A DNA stretch of 64,000 nucleotides from Oopsacas minuta (taxonomy: Eukaryota > Porifera > Hexactinellida > Lyssacinosida > Leucopsacidae), in assembly GCA_024704765.1 (NCBI GenBank), contig JAKMXF010000233.1, positions 434,001 through 498,000 on the forward strand, given 5' to 3'. Position numbers and translations under genes: made by a program. The notes beneath the pieces were generated by a model. The model was not told where the DNA came from, ran no database searches, and saw nothing but the letters and a program-made list of their open reading frames with translations. Positions 49,034-61,900 of this stretch are shown here, in pieces. Positions within the stretch are counted from its first letter, which is position 1, and every line of letters starts with the position of its first letter.

Positions 49034-52000
49034 CTAATAAAGTTCAAGTTTCCTTTTGGCGTCAAGTTTTTTCCAAATTGGTAATTTTGAGAATTCTGAC
49101 CGCGACATTTTGAATACTTTCTCGAACTCTTCGTCCAGGAGAAAATCTTCTTTACGTGTCGCATCGACACCTTCAAATGACACATTTTTGAGGTCTTCGT
49201 AAGTATATTTTTTGCCGTAATTCGCTAGAGACTCGTCCACGGAGATACCCGCATTTTCAGCGTTAATCTCCGCACGTACTTGTAAGATATTTTTAGCCTG
49301 AGACCAGAGGTCATAATTCCACCCAATAAACTGTGCAGTGAAATTCGGAGGTTCATATCCTTGATTGATTTGTAAGAGTGTCGTCTCCTCATCGCTCCGT
49401 CCGGTCGGATCGGTCCGTAAATATTCCTTCACCGTTTGTAACGCGCCCTTTCTCTCCTCAATATTTGCGCCGATTCCTATCCAAACGAATATCTCTTCGT
49501 AAGTGTCAAGCACCATGACGTCATCTTGTGCCAGATCCTCTTGAACAAAATCGGCGATTTCTTCTACACTTAATCTCCCGCTAGCATTACTAACCTGGGT
49601 GGAATAGAGAGAATAACTTGCAACCGTTGGAAATCTCGAGAAATACCTTAGAATTGATCTGAGGTATAAAATTCGACAAATTCCTGAGAAAAGGTGACAA
49701 ATTTTTTAGCCAAATCATTCTTTAGGGTTCACCAATTATGATAGGTTGATAATCTACTGGTCTAAATCAGCTGTTCCCAACCTGGTGTCCACGGAGGATA
49801 GCAGGATATCCACAGAACGTGTTAAAATTGGTGTCAACAAGATCTCAGGTTGTGAACAACTGGCCTAAATCGTAGTGGTTTGTAGTGAAAATAGCTTGCG
49901 TTTTATTGGTCAATTTCAACCAATCAAATTTACGATTATTCCTATACAAACCTGTAGGAGTCTTGGATCATGAATGACTGGCACATTCTCAAGGTGTTTC
50001 TGTTTCGCATATGTCTTATACCCGCCGAGTGATTGCCAGAAGTCTGTCGGCTCGCTCTCTTCTTGTAGAATCGTCGGTTCTCTATTAGGTGTTAAGATTC
50101 TAGCCACATTCTGCCCAACTTGTTTCTCAGAATCTGCACTGAATTTCCCGTGCCATATATATGTTGCTATTGGTGTCTCAAGCACGAATACATCACCTGA
50201 ATTAAGGGAAGTCGCACTCTCTGCTACTTGTACAGCTCGGGTATTCAAAGGTGTCGAACCCTTTAAGTGGAATAAACGTATCCCATCAGTATCGTAGAAA
50301 TCCTTTTCGTTCCTATTCTTGAAACCGCTCGCCTTGCCGCCGGCGTGTATGATCATTCGACCCTCAAACATCTTAAGGAAATGCGGAGGTTCTTTCCCTT
50401 GGACGACACGAACTTGTACCGGGGCTCCGGCGTATTGGTCGTCTAGCGCTATAGCATGAAGGGCAGCAGCTTCTCTCTCATCTTGTGAGCTAGCTTGTCC
50501 GAGCCAGAAGTATATTATGTAATGCTCTTTACCTCTAACTAGATATCTGTAGAGGTGTTAGAGTAAACAAACAAACAAATAAACAAACAAACAGCTTACT
50601 TGTAAAACAACAGATAAGAATCTCCTGCATAGAATTGGCCATAAGTTTTAGGATTAACTGGAGCCATTTCGAAATTCTCAACTCTCCATATTTGGACATC
50701 GCCCTTTCCATCGTCTAGCAAATTTTCCTGTTCATGCTTAGCAATAATTTTCATCTGAGCGGCCAAATCTTCAACTTTAACTTCTTCTGGAGATTCATAG
50801 CCCTTCTTCCTGTGAACGAATATGTTCTCTATCTCACCTTCATCCTGCCAACCTTGGAACAATGCCTTGAATGCCACTGGCTCGGCCCCATCAATCACAC
50901 GAACCAGTTGAGTGGAGAGAGGATAGCCTTTCTCTTTTATGAAGCTAGCCCCATAGTGCATAGCAGCTTTGCGTTCACCTAGGTGTTCAAACAATAATTA
51001 TATGGATAGACACTATAGAGAGGTCATAACGAGAGTTTACAGCATACACACAAGTGGACAGGAGGACAGGGGGACATCAGGGCTTGGAAAAGTGCGAGAA
51101 AGGAAATTCCTTCAGCATAGTATCATTCCAATACACCACAATGGTAACTAAGGTATACCTTTAGTAGCTTCCTTTCCAATCCAAGCATACACAGCACCAG
51201 CTCCTGAGTCTACAAGGAAAGCGTCCTGACTATCCAACATACTCTGTTTGAGTGGTTTAGTAGATAATTGTGTAATTTCTAGTTCCCCTGATGAATCTGT
51301 TATGTGATAGAGAGAGACTAGTCCCTCTGATTTCCTTTCATACTCTTCATCTGGTGTAGATGGTCCTATCTCTCCTGAATCCTTGCCGCCTAGATACAAA
51401 TACAATCAACACTCCTGTTATGTCTCAGCTCAAAGGACCGTGATAATTACTTAGATATGACCGATGGAATATTTGTTACTTTGACGGTTTATGACCATAT
51501 TTGTACAATTCAAACTTCCGTATAAGCGGGTATTTCTATATTTTCGTGTTAGATATACCGGAAGTTGATTGTAGTAAACAAAATTCATAATTTTACCGTT
51601 CATTTCTCCTAGAAATGTAAATGGGATGTAAAGTGGATACGTGAGTCTCATTTTGGACCTGTGAGACACTGAGACTTGACAACTAAGACATACCTAGGAA
51701 TTTGAAGAATTCAGAATCTTCATCTCCAGCTTGTTCGTCTATAATCTCTATCCTTGCTTTACCAGCTCTCTCATCATCTCTGATATTACGAGCTGATTCG
51801 ATTGCCTAACAAGAAAACAGCTGATAATATTTATGACATATTAAGGTGTCAAAAACTTGTATATTCAATTAACCAATAGAATATCAGTATATATATATAT
51901 ATATATAATGGGTGTACCCGCAAATCTGATAGGTCAAAATATTTTGACGCCTAGCTCAGAGAGTTTTAGAGCTATCGCTTAGATATTAGAAAGTGTGAAT

Positions 52001-52876
52001 AGATGTATCACATTCCATACACATGCGAAATTTCAAATTTGTAGCTCTTACCAGTTCCTCAATCAAGGTGTCAAAACATAAACGAGTTTCCACTATAATT
52101 GACATACCTTCATGCGTTCCATTCTACCAGATTCGTTACCAAACCATACATACACCAGACTACCAAGATCCAATACAAATGCATCTCCGTGGTTAAGTGA
52201 TTCTACTTTCATGGGTACTTCTGTCATTCTAACATTCCTCTTGCCTTTGAGGTGATACAACCTTCTAATCTCCTCCTTCTCTACCTGTAGGATAGTTCCA
52301 GTATACAACACCTTCTTAGTTCCATATTAGAAATGACTCGTGAATGGGGGAATGTATTTGAGGGAAGATTTACAAATTAATACATAATTACATATATCGA
52401 GTATTCGTCACCTTTTTGAATCCACTCTCAATCCCACCAGACAAATATTTCACACCCTTAGGGAAGTATGACAGGAACATTTTAGACTCATGAGCCTGCA
52501 CCTCTCGGTATTGTACAGGTCCTCCTCCCAGATAATCGTCTAACTCTACAGATTTGATAGCAGCTGTACCGTATTCATCTTGTGATGATTCTGATCCTAT
52601 CCAGAAGTGTATGCTCCACTCTAAGCCACCTAAACGACACAATGGGTATAGGTGTTATGTAAGCAAGAGATTGAATAGACAAACAAACAAACAAACAAAC
52701 AAACAAATACCTGCTTTCGATATCTTGGTAGACAGCAGTACATAAGAATCTCCAGCAAAGAATGTTCCTTGTTTCTGTTTATCAAGTTGTTTAGGTTGGA
52801 ATTTTTCAATTCTCCAAATTTCAAGACCTTCTCTGGCTCCTGCACCAGTGAAAGCTGGATCTTTTACTGTAGCCAT
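49034..52876 (-). CDS. Villin-like actin-binding protein (gelsolin repeats plus headpiece)
   Basis: Calcium-regulated actin severing, capping and bundling protein of microvilli-type structures. Exons: 52876-52711 ([23 protein letters not shown]), 52629-52412 ([20 protein letters not shown]), 52284-52108, 51805-51694, 51389-51159, 50978-50600 ([12 protein letters not shown] and [14 protein letters not shown], start of the second gelsolin half), 50546-49952 ([20 protein letters not shown]) and 49594-49034. Phases agree at the junctions checked. It has six gelsolin-type modules and a C-terminal headpiece ([36 protein letters not shown]), so it is villin/advillin class rather than gelsolin. About 800 residues. 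Confidence 0.94.
51402..51575. repeat. MITE family A in a villin intron
   Basis: ACAATCAACACTCCTGTTATG to CGGAAGTTGATTGTA, starting 12 bp upstream of villin exon 51389-51159 on the minus strand. Confidence 0.8.
52678..52710. repeat. (CAAA)n tract at a villin 5' splice site
   Basis: Reads on the transcribed strand as GTATTTGTTTGTTTG, so the repeat begins inside the donor of exon 52876-52711. Confidence 0.85.
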
Positions 52877-53748
52877 TTGTGATAGGGTTGCTAATTGGAA
52901 CTAAGAATTATATGGTTCCATTACGGGCTAGTTCATATAACAATTTGTAAGGGAGGGCAAAATAAATCCTGAGTCCTATCGTATTGGCTCGAATAGTAGC
53001 CCCTTCAATAATCACCTCCCTCGCTGAGGGTATAGCTAAATACCAACGAGGTAACCATGGAAACTGGGACATAACACGTCACAGAAGCACGTTAGGGAGT
53101 TGGTGATAGGGGGTAGTCAGTAAACAATTATAAGTAACTCACCAAAAGTAAATAAAAATATCAGAAATTGAGTTTAGAAATAATACAAATCACAATAAAC
53201 AATAATAAATAGAATGTTTACATATAAGCCTAAAGATCTTATTGAAATCATACTGTGTGGTCTCTAATAGCACATTCTTGCTATCAACAAGATGTTTGAA
53301 ATGTAAACAATATGATGATGATACATGTGATGGTGACTGGCATGCATTATGTGTTTCAAAGGTGTGAAATGGTATAATTTGTTGTTGTTTGTGTGTCAAT
53401 TATGACACATTTTCCACGCATTTCCATGCTTTTCACCAATAAATAGGGGAAAAGACACATTCACAAGTATTTCTTGTGATAGTCTGGGATAATCCAGGGC
53501 AGTGTTCTCTCTAACTTTCGGGGGGCAGTATATCTGACATCTAAAGGGGGGGTGTTCTCAAAAATCTGGCAGTACAACCGGAAATTCGAGTGGTACTGCA
53601 CGAAAATGTGATAAATTCGGACAAATACCCCACACGGATCTGACATTTTAAGCGAATATTCCAGTGGAATACCCCCAAGATTCCTTTGAGGGACACTGAG
53701 GCCGGAGCGAGAGGATATATACGTCATTGAACCAAAATGCACAAAACA
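52877..53748. other. Villin promoter and NHL copy 2 downstream region
   Basis: Holds family C (52985-53115). Also GGGCAGTGTTCTCTCTAACTTTC at about 53497, which resembles ends of hAT-like elements (inference). The minus ORF at 53461-53742 is probably part of that element. No gene seen. Confidence 0.5.
52985..53115. repeat. MITE family C, short copy
   Basis: GGCTCGAATAGTAGCCCCTTC to TTAGGGAGTTGGTGATAGGG. About half the length of the full copies. Directly upstream of villin. Confidence 0.75.
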
Positions 53749-54990
53749 CTAATCAGAAAATATTTGTAGAGCAAAGTTTGCATTATCAGACAAAGAAATC
53801 AGTTTGCTATTTTTGTGTAATGCAATGCCTTTTGGGTAGTCAAACATTCCAGCTTGGTGTCCTTGCTGTCCTATCGTGTGTAGGAGGTCACCTTCTGGTG
53901 AATACACCTTGATATTGTCAGTCCAGAGGTCGCTTATTAGTAGGTTATTGTGCCCGTCAAGACAGAAGAAACATGCCATCTTAATTTGCATTCCATTTTC
54001 ACCTCTGGTTATTAGGGAGCGGGTCTTCTCGCCTGAGAGAGTAAACACATGAATGCATGGATTGTCGACTGCGCTCAACACAAACATTTCATTGTTTGTG
54101 AATTTAACATCAAAGGGACGTGACATGGTTTGGTGTTGTAATGAGCCATTGAATTCCAGATTTGTTGTCATGATTTGGAGTCTGTGATTGTGATCATCTG
54201 GTACATAGAGGTGTTGATTAGGAGAGATGGCGAGTTGTCGAGGAGAATCGAACTCTTCACCACCAGATCCTTTGCTGCCGACTTGCTTTATCATTGTTAG
54301 GCAAGAGAGTTTGAATTGAAAGATAGCGTGATGTCCTGTGTCTGTGACATAAATGTTGTCCTGATTGATTAGGATGCCCGATGGTTTGAAAAGGTGCTGG
54401 CAGCCGAATTGGTTCAGATGTTCTCCTTCCTGTGAGAATATTTGGATTCTACTGTTGTCCATATCTGCCACATAAATGTGTCCAGATTCTGTATCAATTG
54501 AGACACCTCGTGGCCAGTCTAACTCCCCGGGACCTGATCCTCGCTTCCCAACAACAACAACGGGCTGTTGGAATGCTGAGTAGTTGGGGATTTGGATCTC
54601 ATGTTGAGTGATCTCTCCCAGACAGGCGATACATTCCTCGAGGTCATGTGTATCACACATGAACCTCAGTTCTTGAGGTGGGGATACTTTAGCGTGTATT
54701 TCAGCCCTCTTAGCTTCCATCTCTGCAAACATTTTGTCCTGCATGGACTGAAGCAGATTATGGGTTATTTGGCCTTCTAGAAGTGTGCGGGCTTCCAACA
54801 GCTGTTGATCGATTTGTTTAGGCGCCAACTGATTGGCCCTGATCTCTTCCCGCCTGTTCCTTAAGGTGGTTAAGAGATGGATCCTTCTCTGATTGAGGAT
54901 GGATATCAACCTGTCTATTGATTGGTTGATTTCTACCTCTATGGGGTCGAGAAGTGGCATGCAGATTGTCTCAGGAAATTGTGTCGCCAT
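53749..54990 (-). CDS. Coiled-coil plus NHL beta-propeller protein, intronless (copy 2)
   Basis: 413-residue uninterrupted ORF, closely similar to 47191-48429 over its full length. The first 50 residues are almost identical; the propeller is more diverged. Key segments: LDWPRGVSIDTESGHIYVAD, KPSGILINQDNIYVTDTGHH, LAISPNQHLYVPDDHNHRL and FDYPKGIALHKNSKL. Like copy 1 it lacks RING and B-box motifs and keeps the conserved CDTHDLEECIACLGEI linker. The two genes point toward each other with villin between them. Confidence 0.88.
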   Translation of the reverse strand: MATQFPETICMPLLDPIEVEINQSIDRLISILNQRRIHLLTTLRNRREEIRANQLAPKQIDQQLLEARTLLEGQITHNLLQSMQDKMFAEMEAKRAEIHAKVSPPQELRFMCDTHDLEECIACLGEITQHEIQIPNYSAFQQPVVVVGKRGSGPGELDWPRGVSIDTESGHIYVADMDNSRIQIFSQEGEHLNQFGCQHLFKPSGILINQDNIYVTDTGHHAIFQFKLSCLTMIKQVGSKGSGGEEFDSPRQLAISPNQHLYVPDDHNHRLQIMTTNLEFNGSLQHQTMSRPFDVKFTNNEMFVLSAVDNPCIHVFTLSGEKTRSLITRGENGMQIKMACFFCLDGHNNLLISDLWTDNIKVYSPEGDLLHTIGQQGHQAGMFDYPKGIALHKNSKLISLSDNANFALQIFSD

Positions 54991-55494
54991 TGCAAATTGT
55001 TTTTTGATGAAAATTACTTGTTTGAATTGAGTTTAATGTTTGTTTGTTTGTTTGTTTGTTTGTTTGTTATTTACGAATAATTTATAGTTTCTATTGAATT
55101 AATAGTCTCAAATACAAAACTGCTGAACTGACACAATTAGTGGAAACATAACCACACTTCTCAGTAGATTGTGTCGTGTGACCACTTCTATGAACTCTGT
55201 TCTTGTGACACAATATTATCATTTTGTTTATTCGACAACTTTCTACATTATAGCAGCCACCTGCTCAGTTGAGTGGATCCAATTTACTCGAATATGAATA
55301 CTTGTTTGTAATTATTAACAATTAGAGGACAGATAAAATACTCAAAGCATTCCTGCTTTATGAAAGATAACGAAAGCAATTCTATAATCATTCATTAATA
55401 AATCAAATTCCTGTAAAATTGGACAACAAATCTATCACGATAAATGAAAAATACTCATAAACCACAATTTGATATAGATACATCACATATTTGG

Positions 55495-55572
55495 TACGGT
55501 GAATGCCGGTTATAAGAACATCGTTGCGAACTGGACATAATGTTCTTATAACCGGAATCTTGCATGTTAATA
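55495..55572. repeat. Palindromic MITE family F
   Basis: GTGAATGCCGGTTATAAGAAC facing GTTCTTATAACCGGAATC. About 75 bp hairpin. Confidence 0.75.
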
Positions 55573-55735
55573 CAGTGTAACCTCCACACACGAGGTGGTA
55601 AGGACGCCAAAATGCTACAACGTTTCCCAGTACTCACAAATTCCACGTTTGTGGAGGTTCATTAGTACGGGACCAGGAATTCGCTCCTTATATTTCTTTC
55701 CGTTCCTGCAGGTCTCGTTTGCAGAGGTCCACTGT
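55570..55735. repeat. Family E element with clear inverted ends
   Basis: TACAGTGTAACCTCCACACACG at the left and CGTTTGCAGAGGTCCACTGTA at the right, flanked by TA. This is the best-preserved E copy and supports pogo/Tigger-type classification. Confidence 0.75.
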
Positions 55736-55959
55736 ATAATTTGATAAACGAGGAAATACAGAAACGCTTCTTATGCATCCCTGATCCCCAAATTGGTCCA
55801 AGGGGCTATCTTTGTAAAAAGGTGGCGCCAGAATACCACGAAGTTAAAAATAAAATCTTCTTAATTAATATACACAATATTCAGTCATAATATAAAATCA
55901 CACTTCACACAACTCCAAACCGAAGCCATTTACAAACATCTGTAAAATATGTAAGTGAA

Positions 55960-58900
55960 TTACTTTTTCGCGGGTTTTAAAGTTTGTGACATCATATTTT
56001 TGAAATTTTTTGTATTATTTGCTAGTCGCCAAGTATGTTGCGGACGACTTATCGTCCCTGAACGATCAAAAAATTTATTTTCTAACCCAGAACAACGATC
56101 AGACACTTCATCCAACTTTATTGCCAGCTGTCCAAGAACCTTCTTGATTTCTTGGAACTCAGTTTGTTCTACTTCATTCTCGTCTTCAGTTTTCCGTAAG
56201 GACATAGCTCGTAACCATGGGAACCATTCCGTGGACTCTTGATCAATTTGGTTTTGGACGTAAGATTCAGGTCCTGTGTACTCTGTGTGTGACTTTTCTT
56301 TTAAGTAAGCTCTGAATTGCAAATAGTGCCAGACGTTATGCTCCTTGGAAATATGAGCTTCAAATTTGACAGCCTTTTTATCAAAATTGGAACGTTTAAG
56401 TCCACATATGAAACAGGAATTATTCAGGATGTCTTCTTGTTCGCTTTGGATTGAGCGGAGATTCGCGAATGTGTCGACAATCACACCTATTAGAAGTAAA
56501 TAATAAACAAATAGTTCATTCAGTGTAACTTTTGAGATGCTTGGAACGCCGAAAATGCTACCACTTTTCCTATTTGTTGAGGGACAAACAAACAAATAAA
56601 CAGACAGACAGACAGACAGATAGATAGATAGCCAAACTTACAGCAAAACAAAATAACGGAAACACAAATAAACAAACAAACAAACAAACAAACAAACAAA
56701 CAAACATTCTAACTAACCAAGTATTAGATTAAGTGTGATAACAATAATAAGAAAGAAGAATGCCATATCATAAATTATCCTCAAATAGTAATGTGGCTGA
56801 TCATCCTTAGAAGACTTCTTTAACACGTCACCAATACCTCCTCCTTGTCTCATCCCCTGCCATAGAGTAGTGAGGACACAGAAAAATAGGCTCTCACAGG
56901 TCTTCTCTGATTTGTCAACGTCATCACAGTCAGACCTAATTTAGATACATAAAGTAACACCTTCTTGTATATACTGTAGATTCCGGTTAATATGCTGACA
57001 TCGGTATCAGGTCATTTTGACTCGATTAATCGAGTCTACTGTCCATTTGTGCAATTGGACAGTGTTGTTCGAATTAACGAGGATGTATTGCATTAACAAA
57101 ACTCACAAACTGCCGTCTGCACATCCAAGAGGGTCATATAACACCCAATAATCATCTTGAAAGAAGAGATACCCCAGAATAGAGAATATGTAAATGAGAA
57201 TAAGTGCTAATATAAATGTTAGCATAATAGAGAACCAATTCTTCGTGACACTCCGTATTACATTCTGTAGAGTAGTTTCTCTGTGGACAATGTCGAATAA
57301 CTACAAATAATAAATAGAGTTAACTCCTGTCATATCTCAGCTCAAAGGACCGTGATACGTACTCCGATATGACCAATGATAGATATGCTATTTGACGGTT
57401 TAGGACCATATTTGTACAATTCACACTTCGGCATATCCGTGTTAGATGTAACGGGAATTGATTGTATAGAATTTACACTAGTAATAAAAATAATTTTTTT
57501 CGGTGATTATTCATATTTTCACACCTTTTGGGTGAAAATTAAAATGATATCTAGTGCACAAATATGCGAAAAATCACATTCCAACTTACCAACAAACAAC
57601 AGAAGAATGGATGAATAAAGAAGCCAAGAATACAGATCGCTAAATATATACAATGATAGTAGAATTCTTTATCTGGTTTTTCTTGAGTTTTCCAGAAGTT
57701 ACTGTCTGTATACAGGCCTCCATGATTGCCTAGATAGCTCAGAAAAAATACTGACGCATCGATAATCTACAAATATGGATATCTGTTATTTATACGGTGT
57801 TGTCCCAACGGGGCCAGGACTCTAATTCCAATCCCATAGATCCATTGTTGGGTTAAGCTGGGTCGAATGTGTTCCCATGCTTACACCCACCGGTATTTCA
57901 CGTTATTCCCCCTATTCCACTTGAAAATATCCAGAAATATAGCAAAAAATAATTATCCAGGAAGGTTTGGCAAGTTGTGTTCCCTTTGTGAGAGAGAGGA
58001 TAATTCATTTTATACTAACATTCATGACACCTTCAAATATTGGCTATGGGATAAATTCTTTGGCATATATTTCACCAATTCACAGTAAACAAACAAACAA
58101 ACAAACAAAACAACAAAACAACACCTCAATTACCTGCAATAGACCCAGTATAAGAAGTACAGTTCTCATGCTAAAATATCCAATAGTCAGAATTAGAGTT
58201 AGAGAGAAGAAAGATAGAAAAGTGAACGCATATCTTAGAGATTTTCTCTCAGAACCGAAATACCCAGAGGCTGTTAGGTAACCTCCTAGACCTAACCAGA
58301 CTAGTAACCATCTCCACACATCTATCTCAGCTAGAAGAATATATGTACAGCTGATTAATACAAATACGAATACACTAAGGGACCGTTAAATATGTGCGGA
58401 ATAGTGACAATTTTAACACCTATAACTGTATATTCCAGAGCACCTTTGGGGAGTAACAATACATGTTCTAATAACCGGTATAAATATACAGGAATATATG
58501 AGAACCGTTTCCAGAGGATGGTGCTTATATCCGGTATCCACTGTATTTCCAATTCAATGTAATCAAAGGAATATTCCTGTGCCTTGGCGAGGTGTTAAGT
58601 GGCTCAGATCGTGCCATCTCGACACAAAACTTACTTTTGTCGAATGGGTAGTACAGCGCTAGAATCATATTAATAATCAGAGCAAATGAGAACTTAAAGT
58701 CAGACCAAGTTCCAATTCTATTAGTGATATACACTCTCCAATCACTGGTTTTCAATCTCTGTTTATTCTCCATAATACTATATAAATGTTCAAATTCCTT
58801 GAAAAAGTAGTCGACACGAGATCCTTTGTTATCTGCTCTGGCATTTTTAAGGAAGGCAATTTTGGTCTGTTCATCGAGGTGATTACAGATCTCTGGTTTT

Positions 58901-61900
58901 GGGAATACAATTCGTTCCATTCTGATTTTATCTGAGTCTTGTCGAACAATCTATAATATGGAAAGATTTTAATCAAAGAAATTCAAGGAGGGATACTCTT
59001 GGTCAGCAGTTCCCGACCCCTCGGTGGTTCACGGACGATAACACTTACTTCTATAGAACTAGTATTCTGTGCAAAGTATGACAAACCAGAATTATTAGTA
59101 TTTTTAAGACTCTCCTTCTCTTCTTTCTCACTCTCACGCTTAATCAGCTCTGCTAGGGGCCGTTGATGCTGAGACAGCTGATGAGCTAAGATGTATAAAC
59201 TGTGTCCTGTGTTATTTAGCTGTTCTCGCTATAGAATAAATATCAGATTTGTGGCAATTAAACTACATATTAACCCTGTATAAATTTGAATCTCACGATC
59301 GACACTATGTGTCCTTCAAACACCTAGATACACCCCCTGTATATGACTAACCCTCTCTTGGTTCTCTTCATTATCCTCCAATGTATTAGCGTCTCCTCTC
59401 AACTTCTGTATCATAGAAATAAGATTCTCTTTCCTCATTCTTAACAGTATCTTATCAGAAATATCAGTTTCATCACGGGACTCCATCACAGCTAGTAGTG
59501 TAGTTATAGCTGTGCTACGGACATCCAAGTTACGAGGGGTGTCAATGTCACTGACGATTAGAGAGGATATTAAATCAATAGCTAAGGTGTCCGGTGAAGC
59601 TATACAATCCTATAAACAAGAATATAAACACTTGGAACTCTAGATAATGGAACACGATTTGTCCGTCCGTTGGTGTTCTTATTAACGAAGTTCCACTGAT
59701 AAATGAGAAAAACCGATTCTTCTACTTCCTGCTATATTCACCCAATATTCAACATATCCACACCGTGTGCCACTGTGCCACAAATAGTAGACTTTCCCAA
59801 TACGTTTAGGCCACATTAACCTACCTGATTTTCATTACAAGGTCCTTGACAATACTCAGTCAAAGTCTCCAGACACTGTATCAGTAATGATTCATTATCT
59901 TTATTGATATAAGCAGATATAAGACCCAGACCAGCTGTTGTTCCTCCACAGATAGACTCCAAGAATTGTATAGTCTCTTTCACCATGCTTGGGGTGCTGA
60001 CTCGTAGGAATCTCTGCATACTAATGTCATGATTTTCACACAACAGCTGTAAATATCTTAAAACTGTTTTCATACACGAGAGCTCTGTTAGTGTCGATTC
60101 TGTTAATTGTGTTAAATCACACATTCCAACTACACTCTTTGGTCGGTAGGCAGGATCTTGTTGTCCTGCTTGCATAGCTGAATTCTTGATTTCTATCTGA
60201 GCTTTGTCGATACATTTCTTCACAGAAACGAAGAATTCATCCATAGGGAATACTTGGAAATAGGAGTTTAGCGATTTCTGTAGAAAGTATATTAAGATTG
60301 AATTTGTGTATTTGTTTGTTTGTTTGTATTTTCTCACCTGCACTTCTCTATTACCACCATTCAGCAATGCAATTCCTAATCTCAAAGATTCATTAAACAG
60401 AGCTATCTGACTAGATTCCTTCTTCATAGAATTCCTAACCAAGTAAATAACTAGTTGAGATATCCGTTGAGAATTGAGGTCACATTGTCTAGCTATAATC
60501 ATAGGTCTACTATTGATATCGTCTACATCTTCTGTATAGTGATAGTCGAACAGACGCTGGACAGGATTTGATTCTTCATCTGGGAGTGATTGACTTAGTC
60601 TGCGTTTTCTGTAGTCTCTTGTACAGAAGTATATCATGCACTGCTGTCGAGCTAGATTGCAGAGTTTCTCCTAGAAAGATTACAGTTTACTTCCCGTTAT
60701 ATCGAAGCTCAAGGACCGTGATAAGTACTCGATATAACCGAGGGAATATATGTTGCTTTGACGGTTTGGGACCATATTTGTAGAATTTTAGACTTCGACA
60801 TAAGCGGGTATTCGATAGATCCGTCAAATGACAGTACTCACCTTTTTATTCATTTCCTCCTCGCTATCAAATTCACATATTCCTAAGTACGGAGTCTCGA
60901 TATACTCCCTCAAAGTTTTCAGAGTTGACAAGCAAAGATACTCATTTGACTTAGCACAATTCTCAGCAATATCCATCAATGCATTTATATGTTGCCTGTT
61001 CTTCATTGTTTCAGTTATTGGCAGGTCAGGAGGGAATAGATCCGCTGGGTGAATGAGACAAGCGATTAGGACAAATGTGTCGACATCTATTAAAGGGCTT
61101 AGTTCTGCTTCTAAGTGGTTCGTGAAGGCCTATTGGACAGGGAAGGAGTGGAAAAGGTTACATGGCAGTTGTTTGTAAACTCATAAAATCTTAAATTAAA
61201 GCACTTGTTGGAGTGTCCGTTTGGGAGACTCCACTGGTATAATATTCTACTAATTACTCATAAGGTAATCTCTAGGACAATTTGAAATATTCACCAAAAG
61301 GTATGAAAATATACACATAAGAAAATTCAAATGTTAGGGGCACAACTAGAAACCACTAAGAGTATGCATGCCAAATTTGGTGTCTTAATCTCTAAAGGTG
61401 TGACCAGGAGAGTGAAAGTACAAATATTATAGTCAGGCTTAAATAAAAATGAAAATACACCAATTCTCCACACACACACACATACCTGCAGTATTCTATT
61501 AATAGGATGGGAGTTAGCGAGGGACACCTTGGGGAATAGATTCATTGAATAATACAGGAATAGTGGAGTAACTGGCGTATTCACTTATTAATATAAGAAA
61601 TGAAGATTGTAGATAAATTGGTAATGTATATTCGTACTGTGCCGACACTTAGTGCCTAGAAATGATAGTGCCACTGGAATAACTTCAAAGAATATACTAG
61701 GCTGTTGGCATGGAAATCCCAGAGGAGTGCTGGCAAGAATAAACCAAGGGTTTTGTCTACACAAACGGCTCAAAATTTCGAAAATAACTGTAAATATGAA
61801 TATCATAACTCACAGATATAGTGCATTCAATATCTTGACTCTTATCAATAGTCTGTTTCCGTTTCGTCAGCTTAGAACCTGTTGTTGATCTCACCATCTT

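Larger units (their letters stand above)
54991..55959. other. NHL copy 2 promoter and IP3 receptor 3' flank
   Basis: 54991-55250 is the inverted copy of the NHL copy 1 upstream flank. 55495-55572 is a family F hairpin and 55570-55735 a family E element. The remainder is AT-rich with no supported gene. Confidence 0.6.

Noticed and set aside
53461-53742. 93-residue minus ORF after NHL copy 2
   Set aside because: It lies in a GC-skewed segment with a hAT-like end and has no protein features.
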